A stretch of 64,000 nt of DNA from assembly GCA_045105615.1 (NCBI GenBank), contig JBGCDS010000004.1, positions 1 to 64,000 of the forward strand, given 5' to 3'. The position numbers and the translations under genes were made by a program. This DNA comes from UBA1858 sp045105615 (GTDB lineage: Bacteria > Pseudomonadota > Gammaproteobacteria > UBA4575). Every line of letters starts with the position of its first letter. Position 1 is the first letter of the stretch. The notes under the pieces were generated by a model. The model was not told the DNA's origin and ran no database searches. It saw only the letters and a list, made by a program, of their open reading frames with translations. Shown here piece by piece: positions 34,588 to 43,967 of this stretch.

Positions 34588-35511
34588 TTACTTATTTTGA
34601 AATACCAACTTATATTCTTTATGCCCTAGCTGAGTAATTTTTTCTACTGTGCTATCTGCCTGCTCTACTGTATCTAACGGACCTACCCACACCTTGTAAA
34701 TAGGCGCAGCTTCAAACATCTGTTGTTTGACACTAATCCGTCCTACTTGATGTGCTGCAAATGTAGCTCGAAGTTTTTGCGCATTTTGTTGGCTACGAAA
34801 AGCACCTATCTGCACAAAGATACCAATATCACTCTCCAACTGTTCTGCACTTGGCAATGATGGCTCTATAATTTCAACACTACTTGCAGGCTCTGCTACA
34901 TCCACAACATCTTTCGGCAATACCGACTTTGTTGATTTTTCAGGTGTTGGCTTAACTGCTTGTCTGCGTGGATCGATTGCTCTTACTTCAACTAAACCTG
35001 TGCCTGTAGTGACTATGCCCAGTCTTGTAGCAGCCGTATATGATAAATCAATGATTCTATTGTCATGAAATGGACCACGGTCATTGATGCGCACAATTAT
35101 CGAGCGTCCATTCTTCTTATTTGTAACTCGCGCATAGGTTGGCAATGGTAGTGTTTTATGCGCGGCTGTCATGGCATACATATCATAGGTCTCACCACTT
35201 GAAGTACGCCGACCGTGAAACTTAGTGCCATACCAAGACGCAACCCCTTCTTCTACATAACCCTTTGCAGTTGGTAGCGTGTGATATCGCTGACCAAATA
35301 CAACATAGGATTTAGGATTACCATATTTACTTTTAGGCTCAACCTTAGGAATAACCTTTTCACTACGATCTATGCGTGTCGGTTTTTTAGGTGCAGAGTC
35401 TTTCTTTGTTAACGGTGAGGTGCATGCAGCCACCAACACTACACAAACCAACCAAACCGCTACTAATTTAGAACGACTTTCTAGTTTGCGCTTTGCGCAG
35501 TCAAAATCCAT
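34588..35511 (-). CDS. rlpA: RlpA septal-ring lytic transglycosylase lipoprotein with SPOR domain
   Basis: A 307-aa lipoprotein with lipobox LVAAC (Cys about residue 30). The DPBB/RlpA domain is recognised by EEGVASWYGTKFHGRRTSSGE, MTAAHKTLP and VRINDRGPFHDNRIIDLS, which contains the catalytic Asp/His. A C-terminal SPOR domain (IFVQIGAFRSQQNAQ to the end) binds denuded glycan strands. The ATG overlaps the 3' end of mltB by 31 nt, with AGGAA 11 nt upstream, so translation is coupled. Standard rod-shape operon position. Confidence 0.93.
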   Translation of the reverse strand: MDFDCAKRKLESRSKLVAVWLVCVVLVAACTSPLTKKDSAPKKPTRIDRSEKVIPKVEPKSKYGNPKSYVVFGQRYHTLPTAKGYVEEGVASWYGTKFHGRRTSSGETYDMYAMTAAHKTLPLPTYARVTNKKNGRSIIVRINDRGPFHDNRIIDLSYTAATRLGIVTTGTGLVEVRAIDPRRQAVKPTPEKSTKSVLPKDVVDVAEPASSVEIIEPSLPSAEQLESDIGIFVQIGAFRSQQNAQKLRATFAAHQVGRISVKQQMFEAAPIYKVWVGPLDTVEQADSTVEKITQLGHKEYKLVFQNK

Positions 35512-36488
35512 TGCTTTTTAATTTCCTGACTGAGTTGATGCACCGCCATGGCGTACATGTGACTGTGGTTATAACGAGTGATAACGTAAAAATTGTGTTG
35601 CCCAATCCAGTACTCTTTTGTGTTTTTACTGGTATCAAGTACGAACAAAGACACTTTTTCATCATTAGCGATGGGCATATCTGCCTCAAAGCCTTGTTTA
35701 ATTAATTGCCCATAGGTAAATGCTGGTTTTAGCGTATTCGAATCATCAATTTTTTTCGCATTACCTGAAAATTGTGCCGAGCTTGCAACGGCCTGGTTTT
35801 TCTTCCAGCCATGGACTTTAAAATAGTTGGCGACACTACCAATAATGTCTTCCTTGCTATTCCATAAATCACGCTTACCATCTTCATTTTGATCCACTGA
35901 ATAACGGCGGTAACTACTAGAGATAAACTGACCCACTCCCATTGCACCCGCGTATGAACCTTTCAAGGCAGAAGGATCAAACCCCTCTTCACGACACATT
36001 AACAAGTAGTGTTCTAATTCGCTTAGGAAAAATTTAGCTCGCTTAGGATACCCAAAACCCAGGGTAACCAAGCTATCGAATACCGGGTGCTTACCAGTAA
36101 TACGGCCGTAATAGGTTTCTACACCAATAATGGCAACAATAATCTCAGGTGGCACGCCATAAATTTCTTCGGCCTGCTCTAATATAGTTTGATTTTCACG
36201 CCAGAACTTCACTCCAGCATCCGCACGCGCCTGCTTTAAGAAGATAGGGCGATACTCGAACCATTTCTTTTTACGTTCAGCAGGTGTTGCGATTGCTTCA
36301 AGCACGCTTTCTTGTTGTTTGACGCCCTTAAACAATAGCTTCAGCTGAGTACGTTCAAAACCGTGCTCATCTATCATGTATTGAACAAAGTTTTTTACGT
36401 CTTCACGAGCGTAATACGATTTAGCGAATCCGCTTGAAGTTTGTAACGTTAGAACTAGCGCTAATATAATTAAATGAAAATGTCTCAA
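35481..36488 (-). CDS. mltB: Membrane-associated/periplasmic lytic murein transglycosylase B
   Basis: A 335-aa glycoside hydrolase family 103 enzyme that cleaves peptidoglycan to 1,6-anhydro products. The catalytic Glu is in IGVETYYG (about residue 125). Also seen are PRAKFFLSEL-type helices, GAMGVGQFISSSY and the DGKRDLW metal-like loop. The signal peptide has no lipobox Cys, unlike E. coli MltB, so it is likely soluble. The start is a TTG that overlaps the rodA stop (TTGA). The C-terminus overlaps the rlpA start. Confidence 0.92.
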   Translation of the reverse strand: MRHFHLIILALVLTLQTSSGFAKSYYAREDVKNFVQYMIDEHGFERTQLKLLFKGVKQQESVLEAIATPAERKKKWFEYRPIFLKQARADAGVKFWRENQTILEQAEEIYGVPPEIIVAIIGVETYYGRITGKHPVFDSLVTLGFGYPKRAKFFLSELEHYLLMCREEGFDPSALKGSYAGAMGVGQFISSSYRRYSVDQNEDGKRDLWNSKEDIIGSVANYFKVHGWKKNQAVASSAQFSGNAKKIDDSNTLKPAFTYGQLIKQGFEADMPIANDEKVSLFVLDTSKNTKEYWIGQHNFYVITRYNHSHMYAMAVHQLSQEIKKQWILTAQSAN

Positions 36489-37606
36489 TGGCCTAATAAC
36501 TTTCTGTGGGAATGGATTGACATTAATATTCCAAACATTGTCAGTAACGTTACCATAGAGGTACCGCCGTAGCTAATTAAAGGTAACGGGACTCCAACCA
36601 CGGGCAACATCCCTGACACCATTCCGATATTAACAAATACGTAAGAGAAAAATGACAAACTTATTGCGCCACCTAGTAAACGTGCATAACAAGTTTGTGC
36701 TCGCGCAGAAATAATCAACCCGCGCACAACGATAAATAAATAGACCATGATTAACAGCGAAGTTCCAAAAAATCCAAATTCTTCGCTAAGCACTGAAAAA
36801 ATAAAATCGGTGGAACGTTCAGGTATGAAATCGAGTTGCGACTGCGTGCCATTTAGCCAGCCCCTGCCATAAACACCACCTGAACCAATGGCGATTTTGG
36901 ATTGAATGATATGATATCCCGCACCCAATGGATCCCTTTCAGGGTCAAGCAGAGTAAGTATCCGTCCACGTTGGTAATCCCGCAGATAAAACCAAAATGC
37001 TGGAGCAGCAGCTAAAGCCAACCCAATAAACACCGCAATGACTCTGTAACGAATACCGGCAAGGAAAATCACGAACAGACCTGCGCCTGTAACTAGTATT
37101 GAAGTCCCTAGATCTGGCTGCTTTATAATAAGTGCAGCAGGCACCATTAATATCACAAAGCCGACAAATATGTCTTTCAAACTGGGAGGCAACGCCTGTT
37201 TTGCATAATACCAAGCCATCATCATCGGCAACCAAATTTTCATCAGTTCTGAAGGCTGAAAACGAACAAAGCCCAGATTCAACCAACGCTGTGCTCCTTT
37301 GCCAGTTTCACCTGACACCAGTACTAACACTAACAACGCCACACCGATTATATATAACCAGAATGACCAGCTACGCAGTTGGTCAGCAGGAATTTGGGCA
37401 AACAATAGCAACCCCGCAAAGCCAAGTCCAAGGCGTACTAGTTGACGCTGGATTGCATCGACATCACCACCACTAGCGCTGTATAAAACCACCAATCCGC
37501 TAATGCATAAAATCACCAAGGCCATAAATAAGGCTGTATCAATCTTTAAGAAATGATAAACCACCCGCAATGGGTGTTCGTATAGGCTAGATTTAGCGAC
37601 TGACAA
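36485..37606 (-). CDS. rodA: Rod-shape peptidoglycan glycosyltransferase RodA
   Basis: A 373-aa SEDS polymerase with about ten membrane segments. Family motifs are KGAQRWLNLGFVRFQPSE and GGVYGRGWLNGTQSQL, and the C-terminal PLPLISYGGTSM segment. It polymerises glycan strands together with PBP2 (next gene) in the elongasome. The start is a TTG with GAGGG 8 nt upstream; it overlaps the mrdA stop by 14 nt. A later internal ATG would delete the first membrane segment start. Confidence 0.95.
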   Translation of the reverse strand: MSVAKSSLYEHPLRVVYHFLKIDTALFMALVILCISGLVVLYSASGGDVDAIQRQLVRLGLGFAGLLLFAQIPADQLRSWSFWLYIIGVALLVLVLVSGETGKGAQRWLNLGFVRFQPSELMKIWLPMMMAWYYAKQALPPSLKDIFVGFVILMVPAALIIKQPDLGTSILVTGAGLFVIFLAGIRYRVIAVFIGLALAAAPAFWFYLRDYQRGRILTLLDPERDPLGAGYHIIQSKIAIGSGGVYGRGWLNGTQSQLDFIPERSTDFIFSVLSEEFGFFGTSLLIMVYLFIVVRGLIISARAQTCYARLLGGAISLSFFSYVFVNIGMVSGMLPVVGVPLPLISYGGTSMVTLLTMFGILMSIHSHRKLLGH

Positions 37607-39467
37607 TCTGCTTTCCCTCTAATGTCTCATTCTGTAAATATGCATCGAGAATTTTGCGTGCGACTGGTGCTGCTGTACCACTTCCGCTACCACCATTCTC
37701 GACCACCACCGCTAGGGCAATAGTAGGATTTTCTACCGGCGCATAAGCCACAAATAATGCGTGGTCCTGCAAATGTTTTGGCGTGGTATCTTCATCATAT
37801 TCTTCGTCTTGGGCAATACCAAACACCTGTGCCGTTCCAGTTTTACCCGCAATTTGATAATTTGCATCGACACCTATGCGGCGTGCAGTGCCATTAGGCG
37901 CATGCACTACACTTACCATCGCCTGTTCAATCGCCTGCCAGTAACTCTCTTCATCCACTTTAATCTTAGCAATAGGTATTGGCTTTTTATTCTCGAACTT
38001 AGCTGAGCCAGACGGACGTGTTGCACGTACAAACCGCGGTTGAAACATGGCCCCATGATTGGCAATGTAACCCGTCATAACAGCTAACTGCAAAGGCGTT
38101 GTTAACATATAACCTTGACCAATACTGGTAATAATCGTTTCCCCTGGATACCAGGGTTGACCTCTTGCCGAACGCTTCCATTCAGGTGACGGCATCAAGC
38201 CTTTGACTTCGCCAACTGTATCTAACTTAGTGCGACTACCTAAACCGAATTGGATTAAAAACTCATGCATACGATCTATGCCCAATTCATCACCTAATTC
38301 GTAGAAATACACATCACATGATTGAGCTATCGCACTGTCCATATTTACAATGCCATGACCGCCTTTTTTCCAATCCCGATACTTACGCGCTTTTCCGGGT
38401 AACTGAAAAAATGGCCCGGCATACATAGTTTTTTCAGGCCAAGTCACTCCGTATTGTAAACCTGCCAGTGCCACAATCGGCTTAACTGTAGAACCGGGAG
38501 GATATTGCCCAATCAATGCGCGGTTAAATAACGGTCTATGTTTATTATCTCGCAATGCAGAATAGGCTAGCTGGCCAATACCATTAACAAATAGATTCGG
38601 GTCATAATTAGGCTGACTAACAAATGCTAATACATCACCATTATTGGGGTCGATCGCTACAATGGCTCCGTTTTCCTCACCAAGTGCTTCTTGTGCTACT
38701 TCTTGCAGCCTAGCAATCAAGGATAATTGAATATCCATTCCCGGTAGAGAAGGCTGTGTTTTCAATACTCGTAATGAGCGGCCCTGAGCATTAATTTCTA
38801 CATGCTGGTAACCCACTTCACCGTGTAAATCAGTCTCGTAACGTTTTTCAATGCCCACCTTACCAACATGACTAGTGCCTTGATATTTTTGCTTGTCGAG
38901 TTTGGTTAACTCTTTTTCATTGATGCGTCCAACATAACCTAAAGCATGGGCAAAACTATTTTTCTGTGGGTAATAACGTGTTGAGTGTGCCGCAATCTCT
39001 ACGCCAGGATAACGATGTTGGTTAACGGCAAACTTAGCGACTTCTTGTTCAGTTAAGTTAAGTTTTAGTGGTGTTTGCTGAAACGACTGCTGGCGTTTCA
39101 GCGCTTTATTAAAGCGTGCTAATTCATGTTCTTGAATGTCGATAAATTCTGCCAAGGTGTCAATGAGACCTGACATATCTTTTACTTGAGAGGGCGTGAT
39201 GACTAACTGATAATTCGGTGTGTTGTCAGCAAGAATCTCACCATTACGATCTATGATCAGCCCACGTGTTGGAGCAATCGGTAACACCCGCACACGATTA
39301 TCATCAGAGAGTGTTTGGTAATGCGAGTAATTAGTAATCTGCAAATCGTACAAGCGCACGATTAATAATATAAATGTGCCTGCCACTAACATCGAAGACA
39401 AGATCGCCCGTTCCTTGAAGATCAGAGTTTCTAGCCTGAGGTTTTTAAGGGTAACTCGGCGCGCCAT
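37593..39467 (-). CDS. mrdA: Penicillin-binding protein 2 (transpeptidase)
   Basis: The 624-aa class B PBP of the elongasome. It has an N-terminal membrane anchor (about residues 21-41), the pedestal domain, and the transpeptidase domain with STVK at 326-329, SCD near 385 and KTGTAQ near 540. The C-terminus EGKQIVSR is short. It heads the mrdA-rodA-mltB-rlpA-dacC-dat-ybeD operon and is divergent from hppA. The ybeB-rlmH pair that often precedes it is absent. No ribosome site is seen before the ATG. Confidence 0.95.
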   Translation of the reverse strand: MARRVTLKNLRLETLIFKERAILSSMLVAGTFILLIVRLYDLQITNYSHYQTLSDDNRVRVLPIAPTRGLIIDRNGEILADNTPNYQLVITPSQVKDMSGLIDTLAEFIDIQEHELARFNKALKRQQSFQQTPLKLNLTEQEVAKFAVNQHRYPGVEIAAHSTRYYPQKNSFAHALGYVGRINEKELTKLDKQKYQGTSHVGKVGIEKRYETDLHGEVGYQHVEINAQGRSLRVLKTQPSLPGMDIQLSLIARLQEVAQEALGEENGAIVAIDPNNGDVLAFVSQPNYDPNLFVNGIGQLAYSALRDNKHRPLFNRALIGQYPPGSTVKPIVALAGLQYGVTWPEKTMYAGPFFQLPGKARKYRDWKKGGHGIVNMDSAIAQSCDVYFYELGDELGIDRMHEFLIQFGLGSRTKLDTVGEVKGLMPSPEWKRSARGQPWYPGETIITSIGQGYMLTTPLQLAVMTGYIANHGAMFQPRFVRATRPSGSAKFENKKPIPIAKIKVDEESYWQAIEQAMVSVVHAPNGTARRIGVDANYQIAGKTGTAQVFGIAQDEEYDEDTTPKHLQDHALFVAYAPVENPTIALAVVVENGGSGSGTAAPVARKILDAYLQNETLEGKQIVSR

Positions 39468-39651
39468 ATCAAGAAGTGTCAGTCATCAATCGCTTATATC
39501 TAGTGACAGATTAGCAGTTTCGAACAATTTGGTTATATACTGTACTAGCAAACTGTACAAATGTTAGTGAAAAATAATAATAAATCGTTAGTCCTTACTC
39601 TACTTGCCAGTGTACAGGATCTAACTCTATCAATCGGGAGTAAAACTAACC

Positions 39652-41655
39652 ATGTCTTTACATCAAATACCTGTTGCCTTAGGTTTGTTTGGGCTAATTT
39701 CTGCATTTCTTATCTATCGAGTCGTTTTATCTTCTTCACCAGGTGAAGGAAGAGTAAGAGAAATTGCTAACGAGATTCATATTGGCGCAATGACTTTCAT
39801 GCGCCGCGAATATTCAATTCTATTTATATTTGCCGCTATCGTCACCTTAGCTATTTACTTTTCAGATTTAGGCGCACCGACAGCCGGCGCATTTGTACTA
39901 GGTGCAATATGTTCTGCTGGTGCTGGTTATATTGGTATGCATGCTGCCACTCAAGCAAATGTAAGAACCACCGTTGCGGCCAACACCAAAGGCTTGGACG
40001 CTGCACTGGATATCGCTTTTCTAGGTGGATCTATTATGGGCTTAACGGTGGCTGCAATGGGTTTACTTGGCCTTGGCCTGTTGTACTTACTATACGGCGC
40101 CAATCCTGAAACGGCGCATGTGATTCACGGCTTTGGTATGGGAGCTTCAACAGTGGCATTATTTTCTCGTGTCGGGGGAGGGATTTTCACTAAAAGTGCC
40201 GACGTAGGTGCAGACTTGGTGGGGAAAATTGAAGCCGGTATACCAGAAGATGACCCACGCAACCCAGGAGTTATTGCAGACAACGTTGGCGATAACGTCG
40301 GTGATGTTGCCGGTATGGGTTCCGATATTTTTGAATCTTACTGCGGTGCTATCATTGCGACAATAGCCATTGCTGCCACACTAGGCACAACGGTATTAGA
40401 AAGTTTGGGCTCTCAACAAGCACTGATGTTTTTGCCTTTAGGTCTAGCCTCGGTAGGTTTGCTTTGTTCATTAATAGGCATTTTCTTAGTCAAGATCCAA
40501 TCTGATATGGCACCTGCCAATGCCTTGAGGCTAGGCACATTTTCTGCAGCGGTATTATTTATTGTTGCGGCATATTTCTGTATTCAGTTCTTATCCTTAT
40601 CAACAGGGGTTTGGGTGGCAGTTCTCTCTGGTGCCGTTGGCGGAATTATTATCGGCCTAGTCACTGAGTACTACACAGGTGGAGCGCCAGTACGAAAAAT
40701 TGCTGCCGGAGGTGAAACTGGCCCGGCTACAGTGATGATTGCAGGATTAGCCACCGGTATGCAGTCAGTGTTGATCCCCGTCTTAACCATTGCAGCAATT
40801 ATATTTTTTGCTAATGAATGGGCAAGTCTTTATGGGGTAGGCATTGCGGCGGTTGGCATGCTTGCCACTGTGGGCATTACCATGGCGATTGATGCCTACG
40901 GCCCGGTCGCCGACAACGCCGGCGGCATCGCCGAAATGGCAAACTTAGGCGAAGACACTCGTGAAATTACCGACAACTTAGATGAAGTTGGAAACACAAC
41001 TGCCGCTATAGGTAAAGGCTTTGCCATAGGCGCTGCTGCACTCGCAGCATTGGCTATCATTACCGCGTTCATTAGCGAGATAAATAGTCACGGCAGCAGT
41101 GTGAGTCTTGATTTAAGAGAACCACGCGTACTGATTGGTTTGTTTATTGGAGGCGTATTTCCATTTCTTGTGGCTTCTCTCACCATGACTGCCGTGGGTG
41201 ATGCTGCATTTGATATGATTAAAGAAATTCGTCGTCAATTCAAAGAGATCCCCGGCTTACTAGAAGGCACTGCCAAACCGGACACGGTACGGTGCGTAGA
41301 TATTGCCACCACTGCAGCGCTAAAGAAAATGGTATTACCAGGATGTTTGGCTGTGATTGCACCAGTCGTGGTTGGTTTTGGATTGGGACCACAGGCACTA
41401 GGTGGCATGTTAGGTGGCGCATTACTTTGCTGTGTATTGTTAGCACTGATGATGGCGAATGCGGGCGGCGCATGGGATAACGCAAAAAAATATGTCGAAA
41501 AAGGCAACCTTGGTGGCAAGGGCTCTGATGTTCATACAGCCGTAGTCGTTGGCGACACAGTTGGAGACCCATTCAAAGACACTTCTGGACCATCAATGAA
41601 TATTCTCATTAATGTCATGGCCATTGTTAGCTTAGTGATTGCACCTTTGCTATAA
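39652..41655 (+). CDS. hppA: Membrane-bound pyrophosphatase, H+-translocating, K+-dependent type
   Basis: A 667-aa M-PPase with about 16 membrane segments, which couples PPi hydrolysis to ion pumping. The substrate loops DVGADLVGKIEAGIPEDDPR, NVGDNVGDVAGMG and the C-terminal DTVGDPFKDT are intact. The segment GNTTAAIGKG (about residue 447) carries Ala and Gly where K+-independent enzymes have Lys and Thr, so K+-dependence is predicted. Whether H+ or Na+ is pumped is less certain. The gene is divergent from mrdA, with GGGAG 12 nt before the ATG, and ends in a strong terminator. Confidence 0.95.
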   Translation: MSLHQIPVALGLFGLISAFLIYRVVLSSSPGEGRVREIANEIHIGAMTFMRREYSILFIFAAIVTLAIYFSDLGAPTAGAFVLGAICSAGAGYIGMHAATQANVRTTVAANTKGLDAALDIAFLGGSIMGLTVAAMGLLGLGLLYLLYGANPETAHVIHGFGMGASTVALFSRVGGGIFTKSADVGADLVGKIEAGIPEDDPRNPGVIADNVGDNVGDVAGMGSDIFESYCGAIIATIAIAATLGTTVLESLGSQQALMFLPLGLASVGLLCSLIGIFLVKIQSDMAPANALRLGTFSAAVLFIVAAYFCIQFLSLSTGVWVAVLSGAVGGIIIGLVTEYYTGGAPVRKIAAGGETGPATVMIAGLATGMQSVLIPVLTIAAIIFFANEWASLYGVGIAAVGMLATVGITMAIDAYGPVADNAGGIAEMANLGEDTREITDNLDEVGNTTAAIGKGFAIGAAALAALAIITAFISEINSHGSSVSLDLREPRVLIGLFIGGVFPFLVASLTMTAVGDAAFDMIKEIRRQFKEIPGLLEGTAKPDTVRCVDIATTAALKKMVLPGCLAVIAPVVVGFGLGPQALGGMLGGALLCCVLLALMMANAGGAWDNAKKYVEKGNLGGKGSDVHTAVVVGDTVGDPFKDTSGPSMNILINVMAIVSLVIAPLL

Positions 41656-41665
41656 ACATTAAACA

Positions 41666-41699
41666 ATTAGCACCTGCATTAGTGCAGGTGCTAATTTTT
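41666..41699. terminator. Rho-independent terminator after hppA
   Basis: A perfect 13-bp stem, ATTAGCACCTGCA (41666-41678) with TGCAGGTGCTAAT (41683-41695), has a 4-nt loop TTAG and is followed by TTTTA. It separates hppA from the convergent gene ending at 41698 and overlaps that gene's stop region, so it may serve both. Confidence 0.9.
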
Positions 41700-42129
41700 A
41701 TTGCAGATATCTTTCAGGCTTTGATTTTTCTTCTCGTTTTCTAAGAATAATATCCACTTGCATTTCATTTAATTCACGGCATTTTTCAACATGCGGGCTG
41801 AGTGATGCAACAAACACTTCCACCTCTTCACTTTTCTTCAGCAAATCACGATACTCATCCAAATAGGTAAGATAGAGCTCATCTACTAAACCTTTTTCAT
41901 AGCGGCCCGCCTTAGCAAATTCGAGCGCAATGATTCTTGAGTCTAAGGAAGCATGGTGTAACTCATGTTGATAAAACTCCTGCTCAGACTCACTTGCAAT
42001 ATTGGCAACGACATTCTGCAACGCTTCGCATTTAGCGTATTTATTCATATGCGCATAGTAATCAAATCCCTCTGACATGATGCTCTGTGAAAAAAGCAAA
42101 ACACTTACATTCACTATTAACTTAATCAT
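41698..42129 (-). CDS. Exported hypothetical protein
   Basis: A 143-aa protein with a short signal peptide (IKLIVNVSVLLFSQSIMSEG) and an acidic, helical mature part (DELYLTYLDEYRDLLKKSEEVEV). It contains two Cys (KCEALQ, EKCREL) that could pair in the periplasm. No recognised family. It is convergent with hppA, sharing the terminator, and divergent from the lamin-tail protein. Confidence 0.6.
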   Translation of the reverse strand: MIKLIVNVSVLLFSQSIMSEGFDYYAHMNKYAKCEALQNVVANIASESEQEFYQHELHHASLDSRIIALEFAKAGRYEKGLVDELYLTYLDEYRDLLKKSEEVEVFVASLSPHVEKCRELNEMQVDIILRKREEKSKPERYLQ

Positions 42130-42226
42130 ATTTAATCTGCATCATTATTCGCCATACCAAAAAGATTGAAAAATTTAATGTACTAAATCTACTTAAAATC
42201 ACTAAAAAAATAATTATCTCAGCACG

Positions 42227-42244
42227 TTGTGCGTAACCGCACAA
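42227..42244. promoter_or_regulatory. Perfect 7-bp inverted repeat upstream of the lamin-tail gene
   Basis: TTGTGCG (42227-42233) and CGCACAA (42238-42244) form perfect arms around a 4-bp TAAC. It lies in the 188-bp divergent region between the gene ending at 41698 and the lamin-tail protein, 74 bp before the latter. It may be an operator for a dimeric regulator. There is no T-run, so a terminator is unlikely. Confidence 0.4.
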
Positions 42245-42317
42245 TCATCATTGAATATATTGCTCAATCACTCAATGATCACTTCCAGCAAGATTAACCT
42301 CATAGGAACCAAAAATC

Positions 42318-43007
42318 ATGTTGAGAAAAATTCAAATTCATCTGTTCATTTTACTTTCTTACCTGGGCAGCATATCTCATGCAGCAACCATCCAAACCGG
42401 TGATCTATTAATAAGCGAAGTAATGGCTAATCCTTCTGCTGTCAGCGATACCAATGGTGAATGGTTTGAAATATTCAACGCCTCTGCAAAGAGTATTGAT
42501 ATCAATGGATTAATCATTAGCGATGATGGAAGTAATTCGCATCAAATAAACAATGGCGCAGGCTTATTCATCGCATCAGGTGCATATTTGGTTCTCGGCA
42601 GGAATATTAATCTTACCGAAAATGGAGGCTACTCTGCTGATTATGTATATAGTAATTTCACCCTAGGCAATACACTGGACCAAATAGTACTTTCAGATAA
42701 TACCAGCGAGATTGCCAGACTTAACTACACTGGCGCGCCCTTTGGCGCTAATGGTGTTAGCGCTGAACTCATCAATCAATTAACAAACACTAACCAATCT
42801 AACTACCAATTAAGCCAAAATGATCAATATGGTTTAGGCGACACAGGCACACCTGGACGTCGTGGATCGCTTGAATTAGTTAGCACCTCACCAGTTCCCG
42901 TCCCAGGCGCAGTGTGGCTGTTTGCCTCAGCGCTATTAATATTGGGCAAAAAATTTAAATCAGCTGGACAAAAATGTCGTCCAATTGGAAAATATAGTTT
43001 GTGCTGA
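42318..43007 (+). CDS. Exported lamin-tail-domain protein with PEP-CTERM-like tail
   Basis: A 229-aa secreted protein. The signal peptide (LFILLSYLGSISHA) is followed by a lamin-tail domain with the motif ISEVMANPS...GEWFEIFNAS (about residues 30-55) and a beta-rich body. The C-terminus carries SPVPVPGAVWLFASALLILG then KKFKSAGQKC, similar to the VPLPAAVWLFGSALL-type sorting tail of PEP-CTERM proteins processed by exosortase. AGGAA lies about 9 nt upstream of the ATG. Its last 48 nt overlap convergent metA. Likely a surface or extracellular-matrix protein. Confidence 0.8.
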   Translation: MLRKIQIHLFILLSYLGSISHAATIQTGDLLISEVMANPSAVSDTNGEWFEIFNASAKSIDINGLIISDDGSNSHQINNGAGLFIASGAYLVLGRNINLTENGGYSADYVYSNFTLGNTLDQIVLSDNTSEIARLNYTGAPFGANGVSAELINQLTNTNQSNYQLSQNDQYGLGDTGTPGRRGSLELVSTSPVPVPGAVWLFASALLILGKKFKSAGQKCRPIGKYSLC

Positions 43008-43949
43008 TCTTTTCCAAGGATTGTCCAATACTTGTTTCAACTCATCTTCCGGAAATAAATCGAGCAAATCTTGCTGCCCAATAGATGCTTGCACTAGCTG
43101 CTTATATTTGCCTACTACTTCAAGTGCTGACTGATTGAAATAATTCTCTGGCACTGGAGGATATTCCTCTCGCTCACCAGCGAGATAACGAATAATTTCT
43201 CTTTTGTACTCTTTCAGTAAACTAATGTCATCGTATTCCGGGTGCCCCTGAAAATAAACCACGCTCAGGTTTTTTTCACTAGCAAGCTGAACTCCGACCT
43301 GCTCACTATGAATAAGCACTTCTACATTATTCTCAGAAAACTGTTTTTGCGACACATCGTTAAAACGCGAGTGGCACATCATAATATTACTACCTACATT
43401 ATTTAGCAGCGGATGTTCTACTTGTAATCTATTATGTGTGTATACACCCCAACACTTATCTCCTAAATGCTTTCTGTCCACATTATAAAAAACTTTAGTC
43501 GCTGCATGGGTAGCTAAACAAGAGCACATAGTGGAACGAACATTAGTTTGCGCCCAATCTAAAACTTCTATCAACTCAGGCCAAAACAACTCATCTTGCA
43601 ACAACGGTTGAGATACATTAGCTCCGGTAATAACCAACGCATCCACATCAATCAACTTTAAGGCATCAAATTCACAATAGTACTGATCAGTATACAGCTT
43701 GGCCTGTTCTGACCTATCTACACCGACAATACTAAATGGGTAAAAGTAGCAATTCACCTCAGGGTTAGCAGCAAGCAGACGCAAGAACTGCCTTTCAGTG
43801 GCGGCGAGTGCTGCATCAGGCATCATATTTAAAAAGCCAACCTTAATTGCCGGCAAAGAATCGTTCACCTGATCAGGCGAGCACACCTCAACACCCTCTG
43901 AACGCATGCGTTCGATGCTAGGTAAATTATTATGTTGAACGAGCGCCAA
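42960..43949 (-). CDS. metA: Homoserine O-acyltransferase, MetA family
   Basis: A 329-aa glutamine-amidotransferase-fold enzyme that acylates homoserine for methionine synthesis. Seen are GFLNMMPDAALAATERQF, the nucleophile Cys in CSCLATHAA (about residue 144) and the catalytic QGHPEYD. At the position that decides the acyl donor in characterised MetA (Gly for succinyl, Glu for acetyl), this protein reads TGANVS, i.e. Ser by eye alignment, so the donor is unresolved. The start is TTG (opening ALVQHNNLPS), matching homologues; an ATG at 43907 is internal. It is downstream of the P-loop gene on the same strand. Confidence 0.86.
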   Translation of the reverse strand: MALVQHNNLPSIERMRSEGVEVCSPDQVNDSLPAIKVGFLNMMPDAALAATERQFLRLLAANPEVNCYFYPFSIVGVDRSEQAKLYTDQYYCEFDALKLIDVDALVITGANVSQPLLQDELFWPELIEVLDWAQTNVRSTMCSCLATHAATKVFYNVDRKHLGDKCWGVYTHNRLQVEHPLLNNVGSNIMMCHSRFNDVSQKQFSENNVEVLIHSEQVGVQLASEKNLSVVYFQGHPEYDDISLLKEYKREIIRYLAGEREEYPPVPENYFNQSALEVVGKYKQLVQASIGQQDLLDLFPEDELKQVLDNPWKRSAQTIFSNWTTFLSS

Positions 43950-43967
43950 GACGAAAAACTACTACAA

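Noticed and set aside
39539..39558. Direct repeat ACTGTAC spaced by six bases in the mrdA/hppA divergent region
   Set aside because: Too short to distinguish from chance and no paired operator nearby.
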